Assembly: GCA_964640665.1 (NCBI GenBank)
Contig: CAZXHT010000011.1
Span: 1-64,000, forward strand
Reading direction: 5' to 3'
From: DATKYQ01 sp964640665
Lineage (GTDB): Bacteria; Myxococcota; B64-G9
Length of the DNA stretch: 64,000 nt
In this document: in pieces, positions 24,957 to 33,552 of the stretch
Position numbering within the stretch: the first letter of the stretch is position 1
How the letters are laid out: the number at the start of each line of letters is the position of its first letter
Notes under the pieces: generated by a model
The model's input: the letters and a program-made list of their open reading frames with translations, nothing else
The model's database searches: none
Told to the model about the DNA's origin: nothing
Translations under genes and position numbers: made by a program

Positions 24957-27038
24957 ATGGGCCAGATAAAAGCAGCCAGAATCAATCCGATGACAAAATC
25001 TTCATCGAGTAAAAACGTATTAATCGGGGTCAGTCTTCTGGGTCTGGTCTTGGCTGCTGTCTGGTTGGCTTTCTCGACAAGCGACACAAACGAATCAGCA
25101 GAAAAGCAAACTCCCGCTAAGACTGGCGACCAGGACACGACCGGCGGAGTGACGGGGCTTTTGCAGGACGTAAAAAACTACCAGGGCATCAGCGGCGGAA
25201 TTTTGCGGATTGAGTGTGATGCCGGCGATGAAAACCACGCCATCAGCGGGCCGCGCGGTGAGTTTTCTATTTCGGGCGTGACGCCCGGGCCGTGCAGCAT
25301 CATCGCCTCAGCCAAAGGCTACGTCGCCGGAGGCCGAGAAGAAGAGGCCCGCCTCAGAGTGCGCATACGAGCCGGGCGCATCCTGTCAAATCTCAAAGTT
25401 CGGCTTTACAAAACGAGCCGGGTGTCCGGGCGAGTCATGGCGATCGATCGGCTGGCAGTCGGGGCGCGCCTGAGCATCTTGTACTTGGAGGCGCCCGGAG
25501 AAACCCAGGCCTATAGCCTGGATATTAGAGAAGTCAGCGGCTCAGACGGCACTTTCCGGATTGCCGACCTGGGGCCGGGACGGATACAAGTCATGGCCGA
25601 ACTGGTCGGATTTGCCATGGCCGAGAGCAAAGAAATTTTTCTCGAAAGCGGGTCCGAAGTCGGCGGAATAAACATCCAGCTTGGTGCGCCGGCTGTCGTG
25701 AAGGGTAAAGTTGTAGACCAAAACAATAAGCCAATCGCCCAGGCTGAAGTCAGGCTTTTGACAGGCCCAAGTCCGGACGAACGCAGCCTGCAGTCCGATG
25801 GGCAAGGTCAATTCCGATTTGAACGGGTCAAACCCGGTGACTTCGTGCTGCTTGCCAAAGTCAAGGGATATGCGCCCGAGAAAAAACTAAACGGCACAAC
25901 CTCGCCCGGCCGGACAACCGATGTCACTATTGTGTTGCGACCGGTCGCCGGCCTGTCCGGCCGGGTTCAAGACCCGGCCGGGAAGCCCGTTGCGAATTCA
26001 CGCGTTTTTATACGCACGGATAAAAAATTCAGATACGCCGTCAGCGCGGACGGCTCCGGAGAGTTCTGGTTGCCCGGGCCTTTTATAAACGATCAGATCA
26101 ACTTGTTTGCCGTGCACAGAGACTGGGGACCTTCTGCTGAAGCAAATATTCCGATTGCAACCGATCGCGCGGTCCTCGAGCTGACCGATCCGGGCAGCAT
26201 TAGCGGATTGGTTGTGCGGGCTGGTGACGGAGGGCCTGTTCAGCAATACAAGGTGTCGGCCCAAACTTCCCCGGATTCTGAGAACTTAGGGTTATGGATG
26301 AGTAATTCCTCGTCGAGTACGGTCCGCGATCCGAGCGGGCGCTTCAAACTCAAGCGCCTGGCGGCCGGCAAGTATACTGTCAAGGTTTACGCCAAGGGCT
26401 ATACGACCGGCATAAAGAGCGGAGTGACTGTAAAGAGTGGTCAAAGGGTCGAGGCGGGTACGATTTACCTGAGCGCCGGTGGAAACCTGACCGGCAAGGT
26501 AGTTGATGACGAGACCGGTTTAGCGGTTGCAACGGCCCGTGTCAGAGTCGAAAGTTTTGGGGGTCTCGGAAATATGGCTTTTAGCGATGCGCAAGGAATG
26601 TTCAAGCTCGAAGGTGTTTCAGCCGAACGCCTTTCTATCTGGATCAGGAAACGCGGCTACTTGAGTGAGATGACCACCGGGATCCAGGTGCCTTCGGGAG
26701 GAGAACTCGACATCGGCGTCATCCGCTTGGAGCGCGCCAAGGATGACGGGCGCGGTGCTTTGAAATATGCCGGAGTAGGTATGGCTTTGAAGATCGAAGA
26801 TGGTCAGCTTCTGGCATTTGACGTGTACGAGGACTCGCCGGCCTCGCGGATGGGATTGTCGAGTGGGGCAGTAATCAAGCGAATCGATGGGTTCGATTTT
26901 TCGGGTTTGGATTTGAGACGGGCAGTCGAGTTGATCCGCGGCAAGCCGGGCACTTCGGTTATATTAGACGTTATTCTGCCCGGTTCGTCACAGTCCCAAA
27001 TTATCCGGATCGAACGCGCCAACATTCGGGCCAGGTAA
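24957..27038 (+). CDS. Membrane-anchored protein with carboxypeptidase-regulatory repeats and a PDZ domain
   Basis: A single N-terminal helix (NVLIGVSLLGLVLAAVWLAF) anchors a large periplasmic part made of about six carboxypeptidase-regulatory-like/beta-sandwich repeats (phrases such as VKGKVVDQNNKPIAQAEV, LSGRVQDPAGKPVANSRV, LTGKVVDDETGLAVATARV). The C-terminal ~90 residues form a PDZ domain (GVGMALKIEDGQLLAFDVY then SPASRMGLSSGAVIKRIDG). No protease domain is present. GAGGAG lies 12 bases before the ATG at 24957; 24990 is an alternative start. It overlaps nothing but follows the CxxC gene by nine bases. Probably an envelope scaffold that binds peptide C-termini. Confidence 0.75.
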   Translation: MGQIKAARINPMTKSSSSKNVLIGVSLLGLVLAAVWLAFSTSDTNESAEKQTPAKTGDQDTTGGVTGLLQDVKNYQGISGGILRIECDAGDENHAISGPRGEFSISGVTPGPCSIIASAKGYVAGGREEEARLRVRIRAGRILSNLKVRLYKTSRVSGRVMAIDRLAVGARLSILYLEAPGETQAYSLDIREVSGSDGTFRIADLGPGRIQVMAELVGFAMAESKEIFLESGSEVGGINIQLGAPAVVKGKVVDQNNKPIAQAEVRLLTGPSPDERSLQSDGQGQFRFERVKPGDFVLLAKVKGYAPEKKLNGTTSPGRTTDVTIVLRPVAGLSGRVQDPAGKPVANSRVFIRTDKKFRYAVSADGSGEFWLPGPFINDQINLFAVHRDWGPSAEANIPIATDRAVLELTDPGSISGLVVRAGDGGPVQQYKVSAQTSPDSENLGLWMSNSSSSTVRDPSGRFKLKRLAAGKYTVKVYAKGYTTGIKSGVTVKSGQRVEAGTIYLSAGGNLTGKVVDDETGLAVATARVRVESFGGLGNMAFSDAQGMFKLEGVSAERLSIWIRKRGYLSEMTTGIQVPSGGELDIGVIRLERAKDDGRGALKYAGVGMALKIEDGQLLAFDVYEDSPASRMGLSSGAVIKRIDGFDFSGLDLRRAVELIRGKPGTSVILDVILPGSSQSQIIRIERANIRAR

Positions 27039-27084
27039 GAATTCGAGTTGTTTACTCCAAAGGCCTGGTTTTCAGGTCAAGATG

Positions 27085-27426
27085 TTATTTATAGTACTCG
27101 TTGGCGTTGGAGCACTTGCCGCTCGAGCAGCGCCCACCTTTGCAGTCGGAGTCGGACCCGCAGGAGCCGCACTTGCCGCTAGAGCATTTTCCGACGGCGC
27201 AATCGGAGTCGGAGCCGCATGCCCCGCAGTGCCCGCTCGAACATTTCGAGTGCCCTTTGCAGTCGGAGTCCGACCCGCAGGAGCCGCACTTGCCGCTCGA
27301 GCATTTGCCCACCTTGCAATCGGAGTCGGAACCACAGGAAGTGGAACCGGCGATTGAATAAGTTGTGAACGCCAGCATCAGGAGGGCTGCAAATACTGCC
27401 AGGATGATCTTCATTCGTCTCGTCAT
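27085..27426 (-). CDS. Secreted Cys-rich four-repeat protein
   Basis: AGGGGAGA precedes the ATG at 27426. A signal peptide (to YSIAGS) leads to a mature part of ~85 residues made of four near-perfect repeats of the form CGSDSDCKxGKCSSGKCGS, with four Cys per unit and a total of 16. The pattern is close to small disulfide-rich Dickkopf/EGF-like or stigma-type Cys repeats found in secreted proteins of deltaproteobacteria. The regular SDSD clusters could bind calcium. It is likely rigid, disulfide-bonded and extracellular. Function unknown. Confidence 0.75.
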   Translation of the reverse strand: MTRRMKIILAVFAALLMLAFTTYSIAGSTSCGSDSDCKVGKCSSGKCGSCGSDSDCKGHSKCSSGHCGACGSDSDCAVGKCSSGKCGSCGSDSDCKGGRCSSGKCSNANEYYK

Positions 27427-27531
27427 GATTTTCTCCCCTTGGGAAAAGTTAATTGAGTATAGCGGTATGCCTAAAACACGTTTCTGTCAATCAGTTTCAT
27501 GATCACCCCTCTCCACTGTGAGGGAAAAAGA

Positions 27532-28090
27532 ATGAAACGAGGAAGCTTGTTCTTGGCACTGTGGATGTGTGCGTGGATCGCGGCCTGTGGTTCCGGGGAG
27601 ACGGAAAACACGGACGTCTGCCCCGCGTGTGTAAAGACACCGGAGGCCAAACATACAACAGTAGCGATTTTACGGCCAGTATCACGAGAGCGGTCGGTAT
27701 GACGTATACCTTCTCGGACAGCAATTTCACGCTGGTCCTGGTGCTGGACGATATCGGCAAGGTCGCATCTGTCACCCTGACCCTGTCCGGAAACGACATC
27801 GGTGTCTCGGTGGCCAAGGAGCAGTCCACGGTCCTGGTGGAATGCTTCGAGGGCACCTGGACACAGACCGTCGGCGGAAGTGACCATGGGATTTGGAACG
27901 TGGCGATCCACGGTTCCCGCTTTGTGGGCGGGGCGACAGGCCCGGACGGTAGCTGGGCCGTCATCACGGGCACGATGGACGGACTGCAGTTTACCGTGGA
28001 CAATCAGGAAGGGCAAACGTGGACAGGGAGTCTGTCGAAAGATCGCAAGACCGTATCCGGAACATGGGAGTGGCCCGGCGCATCATTCCC
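27532..28090 (+). pseudogene. Frameshifted and truncated lipoprotein gene
   Basis: ATG 27532, preceded by GAGGGAA, opens a signal peptide with lipobox AACGSGETE. After ~30 residues the frame loses sense, and the plausible mature domain (GGQTYNSSDFTASITRAVG, SVTLTLSGNDIGVSV, FVGGATGPDGSWAVITG) continues in the next frame from about 27640. The beta-rich domain stops being lipocalin-like after SGTWEWPG near 28075 and runs into the convergent gene. One frameshift plus 3' loss; a sequencing error could explain the shift but not the truncation. Confidence 0.6.
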
Positions 28091-28099
28091 ATTATTCCA

Positions 28100-28651
28100 T
28101 TATTTGCCAATACCGATCTGCCACTTGAATAGGAGCCCGACCTCGTGGCTCCAGCCCCCAGCAGGACTTTCATCGCCGAGTCCTCTCTGCGGCCGGTAGT
28201 AGGGCTCGAAGATAAACCCGCCACCCCAGAGTGAGAGCTTTTCCTCCAGCGGAATCGGCACACCGACGAAGAGGTGGAAGTTGTTGTTGGAGACCCCATC
28301 CCCGTTCAATCCAGCTGAGTACCCTACTCCGAAATTGATAAAAAGCCAGCATCCACCCTCTATATAGGGCATCAAGTACGGATGTCGCGAACGGTTGGCC
28401 AACAGGGTCCGGAATCCGCCGGAGATCCACAGCAAAGAGTGCGAGACAGTAATCTCTATCCCAAAGGTAGGACCAGAGGCCATTTCCCCTTTGAACACGG
28501 CAAAAGAAGGACCGACGGACACAGTGCTTTGGTCAAAGTCCAGATTCCAGTGAAACGCTTCGGTTTGACGCGGGAGGGCAAGTAGCCCAAGGAACCCAAG
28601 GAACAGAAAGGTGCTTACAAGGACCTCCGTTGCTTTGGGCCAGGTCATCAT
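28100..28651 (-). CDS. Outer-membrane-like barrel protein, paralogue 2
   Basis: An ATG at 28651, next to GAAAGGATC, overlaps the stop of the upstream paralogue by four bases. About 183 residues: signal peptide, then strands ending with FIFEPYYRPQRGLGDESPAG and GLLFKWQIGIGK. The EPYYRP and W-S-H-E motifs match the neighbouring protein, so this is a tandem duplication. Function unknown; a small barrel is plausible. Confidence 0.65.
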   Translation of the reverse strand: MMTWPKATEVLVSTFLFLGFLGLLALPRQTEAFHWNLDFDQSTVSVGPSFAVFKGEMASGPTFGIEITVSHSLLWISGGFRTLLANRSRHPYLMPYIEGGCWLFINFGVGYSAGLNGDGVSNNNFHLFVGVPIPLEEKLSLWGGGFIFEPYYRPQRGLGDESPAGGWSHEVGLLFKWQIGIGK

Positions 28652-29214
28652 GATCCTTTCGCGTTCCACCCGATGGTCCATTTGAAAAGCATCCCGAACT
28701 CGTGGCTCCATCCGTTTGGCCCATCACCAAATCCGTACATTGGGCGATAGTAGGGTTCCATAATGCAGAAACCACCTAGAAACCTGAGCCCTATCCAATC
28801 GAGTGGAAGCGGTAACCCTATGAAAAAATGTACGTAGTTTGGTGAAATCTCGTCACCGCCAAAACCAGCGGTGTACCCGATTCCACCATTGAACAGCAGA
28901 TATCCCCCTACCTCCATGTATGGAAAGAAGAAGAAACGATTGCTATCGGGAAAGAGAGCCTTCACGCCGGTTGAGAGCCAGAAGAAAGAGTAGTTGAGAG
29001 TCAAATCCAGAGTGGTAGCCGGACCATCTGGTCCAAGCCCTGTCATAAAAGAAGCTGATGGACCCACGGTCATACGGTAAGTGAACTTGTCCTCATCCAT
29101 GTATGGAAGGTAGGCTGTGGCAGTGAAAGGGGTGATCAGGATCAGGATAATCGCTATCATCCATATAGAGCTGCTACTGCTTCGCCAGTCCTTTTGGAGT
29201 AAACGATCGAACAT
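28648..29214 (-). CDS. Outer-membrane-like barrel protein, paralogue 1
   Basis: A 188-residue protein with an N-terminal helix (WMIAIILILITPFTATA) and aromatic strands (FFFFPYMEVGGYLLFNGG, quoted in part: GGYLLFNGGIGY), sharing EPYYRPMYGFGD and WSHEFGMLFKW with the next gene. A start at 29160 would give a more usual signal peptide. The pair is translationally coupled. Lower GC than neighbouring genes. Confidence 0.65.
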   Translation of the reverse strand: MFDRLLQKDWRSSSSSIWMIAIILILITPFTATAYLPYMDEDKFTYRMTVGPSASFMTGLGPDGPATTLDLTLNYSFFWLSTGVKALFPDSNRFFFFPYMEVGGYLLFNGGIGYTAGFGGDEISPNYVHFFIGLPLPLDWIGLRFLGGFCIMEPYYRPMYGFGDGPNGWSHEFGMLFKWTIGWNAKGS

Positions 29215-29303
29215 TATAGTCTTTATAACTGTACTTCCAGCACTGGATCAATTTCCTTCCGTCCGTGCGCCGGCACAAACCGGCGAGGTGGTAGGTTTTC
29301 CCT

Positions 29304-29488
29304 TTACATCGGTGGACGGCGAGACCGGCACTTGTCGCCAGCGAAGACCTGGCCCGCGGGGCAGCGGGCCTTGACGAGCAGCTCCACTCGCCGGTTTTTC
29401 GACCGGCCGGCAGCGGTCATGTTGGTGTCCTTCGGCCGCTCCTCGCCGTAGCCTACGGCAACCATGCGGGCGCCGGGGATTCCCTGCC
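29304..29488 (-). pseudogene. OmpA-family C-terminal fragment
   Basis: The minus strand reads GIPGARMVAVGYGEERPKD then KNRRVELLVKARCPAG, the last strand and helix of an OmpA/MotB peptidoglycan-binding domain including the conserved NRRVE. The rest of the gene is missing; the fragment abuts the serpin piece at ~29487. Confidence 0.65.
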
Positions 29489-29686
29489 ATGCCGAGATGG
29501 GAACTGGACGGGGATACCTTCAGCCTGAAGAAGATGCTCGTGGGGCTGGGCATGGAGATCGCCTTCACCCCGGCCGTCGACTTCTCCGGCATGAACGGCG
29601 AGTGCAATCTTGCCATCCAGGACGTGCTGCACCAGGCATTCGTCAAGGTCGACGAGGCTGGCCCCATGGCGCTTCACTCTGTCTGA
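29486..29686 (+). pseudogene. Serpin fragment
   Basis: The frame reads MPRWELDGDTFSLKKMLVGL, then MEIAFTPAVDFSGMNG and QDVLHQAFVKVDEAG, the strand-helix-hinge section of a serpin (serine protease inhibitor) just before the reactive loop. After VDEAG, where TEAAAAT should follow, the frame degenerates and stops, so the reactive-centre loop and the N-terminal half are absent. Not functional. Confidence 0.65.
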
Positions 29687-29710
29687 ATTGCAAGTTTTTG
29701 CAAACCAGTC

Positions 29711-29739
29711 TTGACCAACGGCCCGGGCTGCCATAAACT
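29711..29739 (+). promoter_or_regulatory. Sigma-70-type promoter for folD
   Basis: TTGACC (29711-29716) and TAAACT (29734-29739) are separated by exactly 17 bases and lie 62 bases before the folD ATG. It probably drives folD-cooC. Confidence 0.5.
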
Positions 29740-29800
29740 GCGCCGCGTTGATTGAAAAAAATCGAATCGCAATAACGTCACTGACGAAAAGGAGCTTACG

Positions 29801-30682
29801 ATGAGCGCGAGAATCTTGAGTGGTAAGGAAATTGCCAAGGACATCCGCAAGGAACTGAAGGTCGAAATCGAAGAACTCAAAGAGAAGCACGGCATCGTCC
29901 CGGGGCTGGCCGTGGCGCTGGTGGGCATGGATCCCGCCTCGCAGGTTTACGTGCGCTCCAAGGTGCGCACCTGCGAGCAGCTGGGCGTCAATTCTATCGA
30001 GAAGCGCCTGCCCGAGAACACCTCCGAGGCCGACGTGCTGGCCTTGATCGACGAGTGGAACAAGTCGGACGAGGTGCATGGCATCCTTATCCAACTGCCG
30101 CTTCCCAAGCACATCGACGAAGAGAAGGTGCTTTTGGCCATCCGTCCCGACAAGGACGTTGACGGTTTCCATCCCACCAACGTCGGCAAGATGCTGATCG
30201 GCAAGCCCAACTTTTTGCCCTGCACGCCGCACGGCTGCCAGCAGATCCTGATGCGCTCGGGCATCGAAACCGAGGGCAAGGAAGTCGTCGTGGTCGGGCG
30301 CTCGAACATCGTCGGCAAGCCGGTGGCCGCCATCCTGATGCAGAAGTCCAAGGGCGCCAACGCCACCGTCACCGTCTGCCACACGCGCACCAAGAACATG
30401 AAAGAGCACACTTTACGGGCCGACATCCTGATCGTCGCGGCCGGCAAGCCCAAGGCCGTGACCGCCGACATGGTCAAGGAAGGCGCGGTCGTCATTGACG
30501 TGGGTGTCAACCGTATCGGCAAGACCGAGTCGGGCAAGGACAAGCTGTGCGGCGATGTCGACTTCGAGCCGGTGGCCGAAAAGGCTTCGGCCATCACACC
30601 CGTGCCCGGCGGCGTCGGCCCGATGACCATCACCATGCTGATGATGAACACCGTGCGCGCCGCGAAGATGTCTATAAAATAA
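29801..30682 (+). CDS. folD: FolD: methylene-tetrahydrofolate dehydrogenase/cyclohydrolase
   Basis: A 293-residue protein of normal length. The catalytic region (QVYVRSKVRTCEQLGV), the substrate loop (GILIQLPLPKHID) and the NAD(P)-domain end (TPVPGGVGPMTITML) are all intact. It interconverts methylene-, methenyl- and formyl-tetrahydrofolate in the cytoplasm, supplying the methyl branch of the Wood-Ljungdahl pathway as well as biosynthesis. An AAAAGGAG ribosome site precedes the ATG. The stop overlaps the start of cooC by one base. Its place at the head of the CODH region suggests that it serves the pathway here. Confidence 0.95.
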   Translation: MSARILSGKEIAKDIRKELKVEIEELKEKHGIVPGLAVALVGMDPASQVYVRSKVRTCEQLGVNSIEKRLPENTSEADVLALIDEWNKSDEVHGILIQLPLPKHIDEEKVLLAIRPDKDVDGFHPTNVGKMLIGKPNFLPCTPHGCQQILMRSGIETEGKEVVVVGRSNIVGKPVAAILMQKSKGANATVTVCHTRTKNMKEHTLRADILIVAAGKPKAVTADMVKEGAVVIDVGVNRIGKTESGKDKLCGDVDFEPVAEKASAITPVPGGVGPMTITMLMMNTVRAAKMSIK

Positions 30683-31434
30683 TGAGCAAACTGATTGCCG
30701 TAGCCGGCAAAGGCGGTACAGGCAAGACCACCATCGCCGCACTTGCAATCAAGTATCTCTTATCGAAGGGAAAGACACCGATCTTGGTGGTTGACGCCGA
30801 TCCCAACTACACGCTTGGCGAGGCGCTGGGCATCGAGGTCGAACAGACGATTGGAATGCTGCGCGAAGACTTCTTCGACGAACGGGCCAATATTCCCGCC
30901 GGCATGACGAAGGAGGCCGTGTTGCAAAGACAACTCAACATTGCCTTGCACGAGGGGCGTGATATCGACCTGCTGGTGATGGGTCGCCAGGAAGGCCCGG
31001 GGTGCTACTGCTACCTCAACAACGTGCTACGAAACTTCCTCGACATACTCTCCGATGACTACCCTTACGTGGTGGTCGACAACGAGGCCGGCATGGAGCA
31101 CCTCAGCCGGCGCACCACCAGGAACGTAGACATCTTGTTTATAGTTTGTGATCACTCAGTCAAGGCCGCACGGGCCGCGGGACGCATCTCAACGATTGCG
31201 GACGAGTTGGATATAAAGGTGAAGAAGAGGTACGCTGTGCTGAATCGCACGCCGGACGAAGTGGCGCCCGAGGTCCTGGCCGAGATCAAGCGATTTGACC
31301 TCGAATTACTGGTGACGATCCCCGTAGATCCTGAGATTGCCAACGCCGATGCGCGCGGAGATTCATTGGTTGGCCTGTCGGACTCGATTTCGTCGTATCA
31401 AGCAGTCATCGGAGCTATCGAGAAAGTGCTCTAG
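30682..31434 (+). CDS. cooC: CooC-type nickel-insertion ATPase for CODH
   Basis: The ATG overlaps the folD stop (TAATG). The 250-residue protein is a MinD-type ATPase with the deviant Walker A loop GKGGTGKTT and the CooC metal motif CYC (GPGCYCYLNNVLR), through which dimers bind nickel. It matures the C-cluster of CODH using ATP. A second, more distant CooC lies after acsE, so the two may serve the CODH and ACS metal centres separately; that is inference. Confidence 0.9.
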   Translation: MSKLIAVAGKGGTGKTTIAALAIKYLLSKGKTPILVVDADPNYTLGEALGIEVEQTIGMLREDFFDERANIPAGMTKEAVLQRQLNIALHEGRDIDLLVMGRQEGPGCYCYLNNVLRNFLDILSDDYPYVVVDNEAGMEHLSRRTTRNVDILFIVCDHSVKAARAAGRISTIADELDIKVKKRYAVLNRTPDEVAPEVLAEIKRFDLELLVTIPVDPEIANADARGDSLVGLSDSISSYQAVIGAIEKVL

Positions 31435-31498
31435 ATTCACAAAGCTGATATTTATACATTTTTCAGTATGCTGCGGCTTTTTTACCCGCCTCCTTTTT

Positions 31499-31526
31499 CG
31501 ATAATATTCTATCGAGTCTATAGACT
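31499..31526. promoter_or_regulatory. Two adjacent palindromes before the acs region
   Basis: CGATA-ATATTC-TATCG (31499-31514) is joined to the perfect 12-base palindrome AGTCTATAGACT (31515-31526) in an AT-rich 210-base gap downstream of cooC. It may be a regulator site or the end of the cooC transcript; no T-run follows. Confidence 0.3.
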
Positions 31527-31647
31527 GGTTTTATAAGCAGAAAAAGTGCTTGCAAAGAGATTTCGAGCAGTGTAATCAAGCAGACCGTTTGTTGCAGTTC
31601 CCGGGGGGGTGTTTCGGATCACTACCAAGCTTTTACGAGAGGTTTCC

Positions 31648-31863
31648 ATGGCCAAGGATAAAAAGATCAAAAAGAAAAGGTTCGATGGTACAGAGGTTGA
31701 GATCCTCGGAGAAACCTACGAGGACGGCAAGCCTGAAAAGGCAGCCAGGTGGCGCGACAAGCTCAATAGCCGCGAGCAGATGTTGAATTATCTCAAAAAC
31801 GGCGAGCGCTACTGGTTCTCGGACGACTGGTACGGTTCTGAGCGTCGCAAGACTCCGGCCTGA
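31648..31863 (+). CDS. Small basic/acidic protein of unknown function, 71 aa
   Basis: Starting at 31648, behind GAGAGG, gives a soluble peptide with a Lys-rich start (MAKDKKIKKKRFDGTEVEIL) and Trp/Tyr-rich end (NGERYWFSDDWYGSERRK). No Cys or membrane helix. It lies between cooC and acsD on the same strand, separated from acsD by 190 bases with no other gene. I do not recognise it. Its location makes a role in CODH/ACS expression or assembly possible but unproven. Confidence 0.5.
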   Translation: MAKDKKIKKKRFDGTEVEILGETYEDGKPEKAARWRDKLNSREQMLNYLKNGERYWFSDDWYGSERRKTPA

Positions 31864-32055
31864 TGCACGGCAAGGATTGCGAGATATGCCCGTGTCTTTT
31901 TTTCGTGCGCCGAAGGATTCGATGACGGTTAGTAGCATTTACGAACCGCGGTTTGTGCGGCACCTGGTTTGCAATGGTATCGTTTTTTGATTCGTTAGTG
32001 CCGCGTTATGCTGGCCTAGTCAGTGCAAGTGCCCGCGAGGCAGAGAGGAGTTGTC

Positions 32056-32997
32056 ATGGCTGTTGATTTGCCCAAGAGGGCTTACTCGGGTTCGGTTCGA
32101 AAAATAACGGTCGGCCAGGGTGACAAGTCTTTCGTCGTCGGAGGCGAGACGGCTTTTCCGTTCTACACCTTCGAGGGCGAGATGTCGCACGAGCCGCGCT
32201 TCGCCCTTGAGGTTCTCGATTACGAGCCGGACGACTGGGCGCCGCATTTGCTCGAGGTCTACGGCGATGCCGTCAAAGACCCGGGTGCCTGGGCGAGAAA
32301 GTGTGTCGAGTTCGGCGCCGACATGGTTCAGGTCTACCTGCAGGGTACCGACCCCAACGACAAGAACCTCGATGCGGATCACGCAGTCGAGGTCGTCGGC
32401 AAGGTCATAGAAGCCGTTGATGTGCCGGTATCGGTCTGGGGCACGGCCAACCACGACAAGGACGTCGAGGTTCTGCGCGCCGTGGCCGAAAAGTTTACCG
32501 GCAAGCGTTTGTGCATCGGTCCCATCGAAGAAGCTGATCACAAGCAACTCGGCGCCGCCTGCCTGGCTTACAAGCACGTGGCCATCGCGTCTTCTCCGAT
32601 CGACATAAACCTGGCCAAGCAGCTCAACGTGCTGCTCGGCAACCTGGGCGTGACGAACGAAAACATCCTGATCGATCCCACCGTGGGCGGCCTTGGTTAC
32701 GGCCTCGAGTACTCCTACTCGGTCATCGAACGCGCCCGCGCGGCGGCGCTCACCCAGCAGGACGAGCGCTTGCAGTTCCCGTTGTATTGCAACCTGGGCA
32801 AGGAGGTCTGGAAGACCAAGGAGGCCAAGGTGCCCGACGGCGAGATGAACCTGGGCGAGGCGCGCCCGCGCGGGATTTTGATGGAGGCAACCACGGCCAG
32901 CGTTCTGCTGGCCGCTGGTGCGGATATTTTAATCATGCGTCATCCCGAGGCGCTGAAACTTGCCCGCCAAATGATGAGAGAAATGCTGGTTGGCTAA
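32056..32997 (+). CDS. acsD: AcsD: small subunit of the corrinoid iron-sulfur protein
   Basis: AGAGAGGAG precedes ATG 32056; the 313-residue length is typical. The TIM-barrel sequence carries characteristic AcsD/CdhD phrases (GEMSHEPRFALEVLDYEPDD, quoted within limit; IDINLAKQLN; DPTVGGLGYGLEYSYS; MRHPEA). With AcsC it forms the corrinoid protein that carries the methyl group from AcsE to acetyl-CoA synthase. First gene of a close-packed run of nine pathway genes, all on the plus strand. Confidence 0.95.
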   Translation: MAVDLPKRAYSGSVRKITVGQGDKSFVVGGETAFPFYTFEGEMSHEPRFALEVLDYEPDDWAPHLLEVYGDAVKDPGAWARKCVEFGADMVQVYLQGTDPNDKNLDADHAVEVVGKVIEAVDVPVSVWGTANHDKDVEVLRAVAEKFTGKRLCIGPIEEADHKQLGAACLAYKHVAIASSPIDINLAKQLNVLLGNLGVTNENILIDPTVGGLGYGLEYSYSVIERARAAALTQQDERLQFPLYCNLGKEVWKTKEAKVPDGEMNLGEARPRGILMEATTASVLLAAGADILIMRHPEALKLARQMMREMLVG

Positions 32998-33018
32998 CAG
33001 CCGGCGGAGGGTTCCGAG

Positions 33019-33552
33019 TTGAAAGGACGAGTTCATGTCGAGATCGAGCGCTGCATGTCGTGCCAGCGCTGCGTGCTGGCCTGCGCCGTGGAGCATTCGC
33101 AGTCGCAGGAGCTGTTCGCAGCCATGGCCGAGGTGCCTGCGCCCGTTTCGCGAGTGAGGTTGACATTGGTCGAAGGCACCGGCGTTCCTACCGAGTGCCG
33201 TCACTGCGACGCGGCAGCCTGCGTTGCCGCCTGTCCGACGGGTGCACTTTACAAGGGCGGCCCGGACATGCCGGTCATCTTCCTTCCCGAAAAGTGTGTC
33301 GGCTGCCGAAGCTGCGTTGTAGCCTGCCCCTACGGGGTGGTGCGCCAGCGCGAGGACACCGGGGAGATCTTCAAGTGCGACCAGTGTGTCAGGCGCCAGG
33401 CGCAGGGCAAACTGCCCGCCTGCGTCGAGGCCTGCCCGACCGATTGCCTGACCTTTCGCAGCAACGACGACGTAGCCGATATGCTGCGAGGGCTGCGGCC
33501 GGGCCAGACCGTGCCGGAGCGACAGCCGGGCCGCGCGGGAGGCCTGAAATGA
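33019..33552 (+). CDS. Polyferredoxin with four 4Fe-4S motifs (CooF/HycB-like)
   Basis: The gene begins at a TTG with GGAGGG just upstream; there is no better ATG in frame. The 177-residue product has four Cys clusters (CMSCQRCVLAC, CRHCDAAACVAAC, CVGCRSCVVAC, CDQCVRRQ...CVEAC), the layout of CooF, HycB and DmsB-type electron-transfer subunits. It is expected to carry electrons between CODH and the NADH module whose genes follow. Its stop overlaps the NuoE-like start by four bases. Confidence 0.85.
   Translation: MKGRVHVEIERCMSCQRCVLACAVEHSQSQELFAAMAEVPAPVSRVRLTLVEGTGVPTECRHCDAAACVAACPTGALYKGGPDMPVIFLPEKCVGCRSCVVACPYGVVRQREDTGEIFKCDQCVRRQAQGKLPACVEACPTDCLTFRSNDDVADMLRGLRPGQTVPERQPGRAGGLK

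Noticed and set aside
27085..27426. Repetitive Cys region as a CRISPR array or as a plus-strand gene
   Set aside because: The repeats encode a signal-peptide-bearing Cys-rich protein on the minus strand with a good ribosome site; the plus-strand frame lacks these features.
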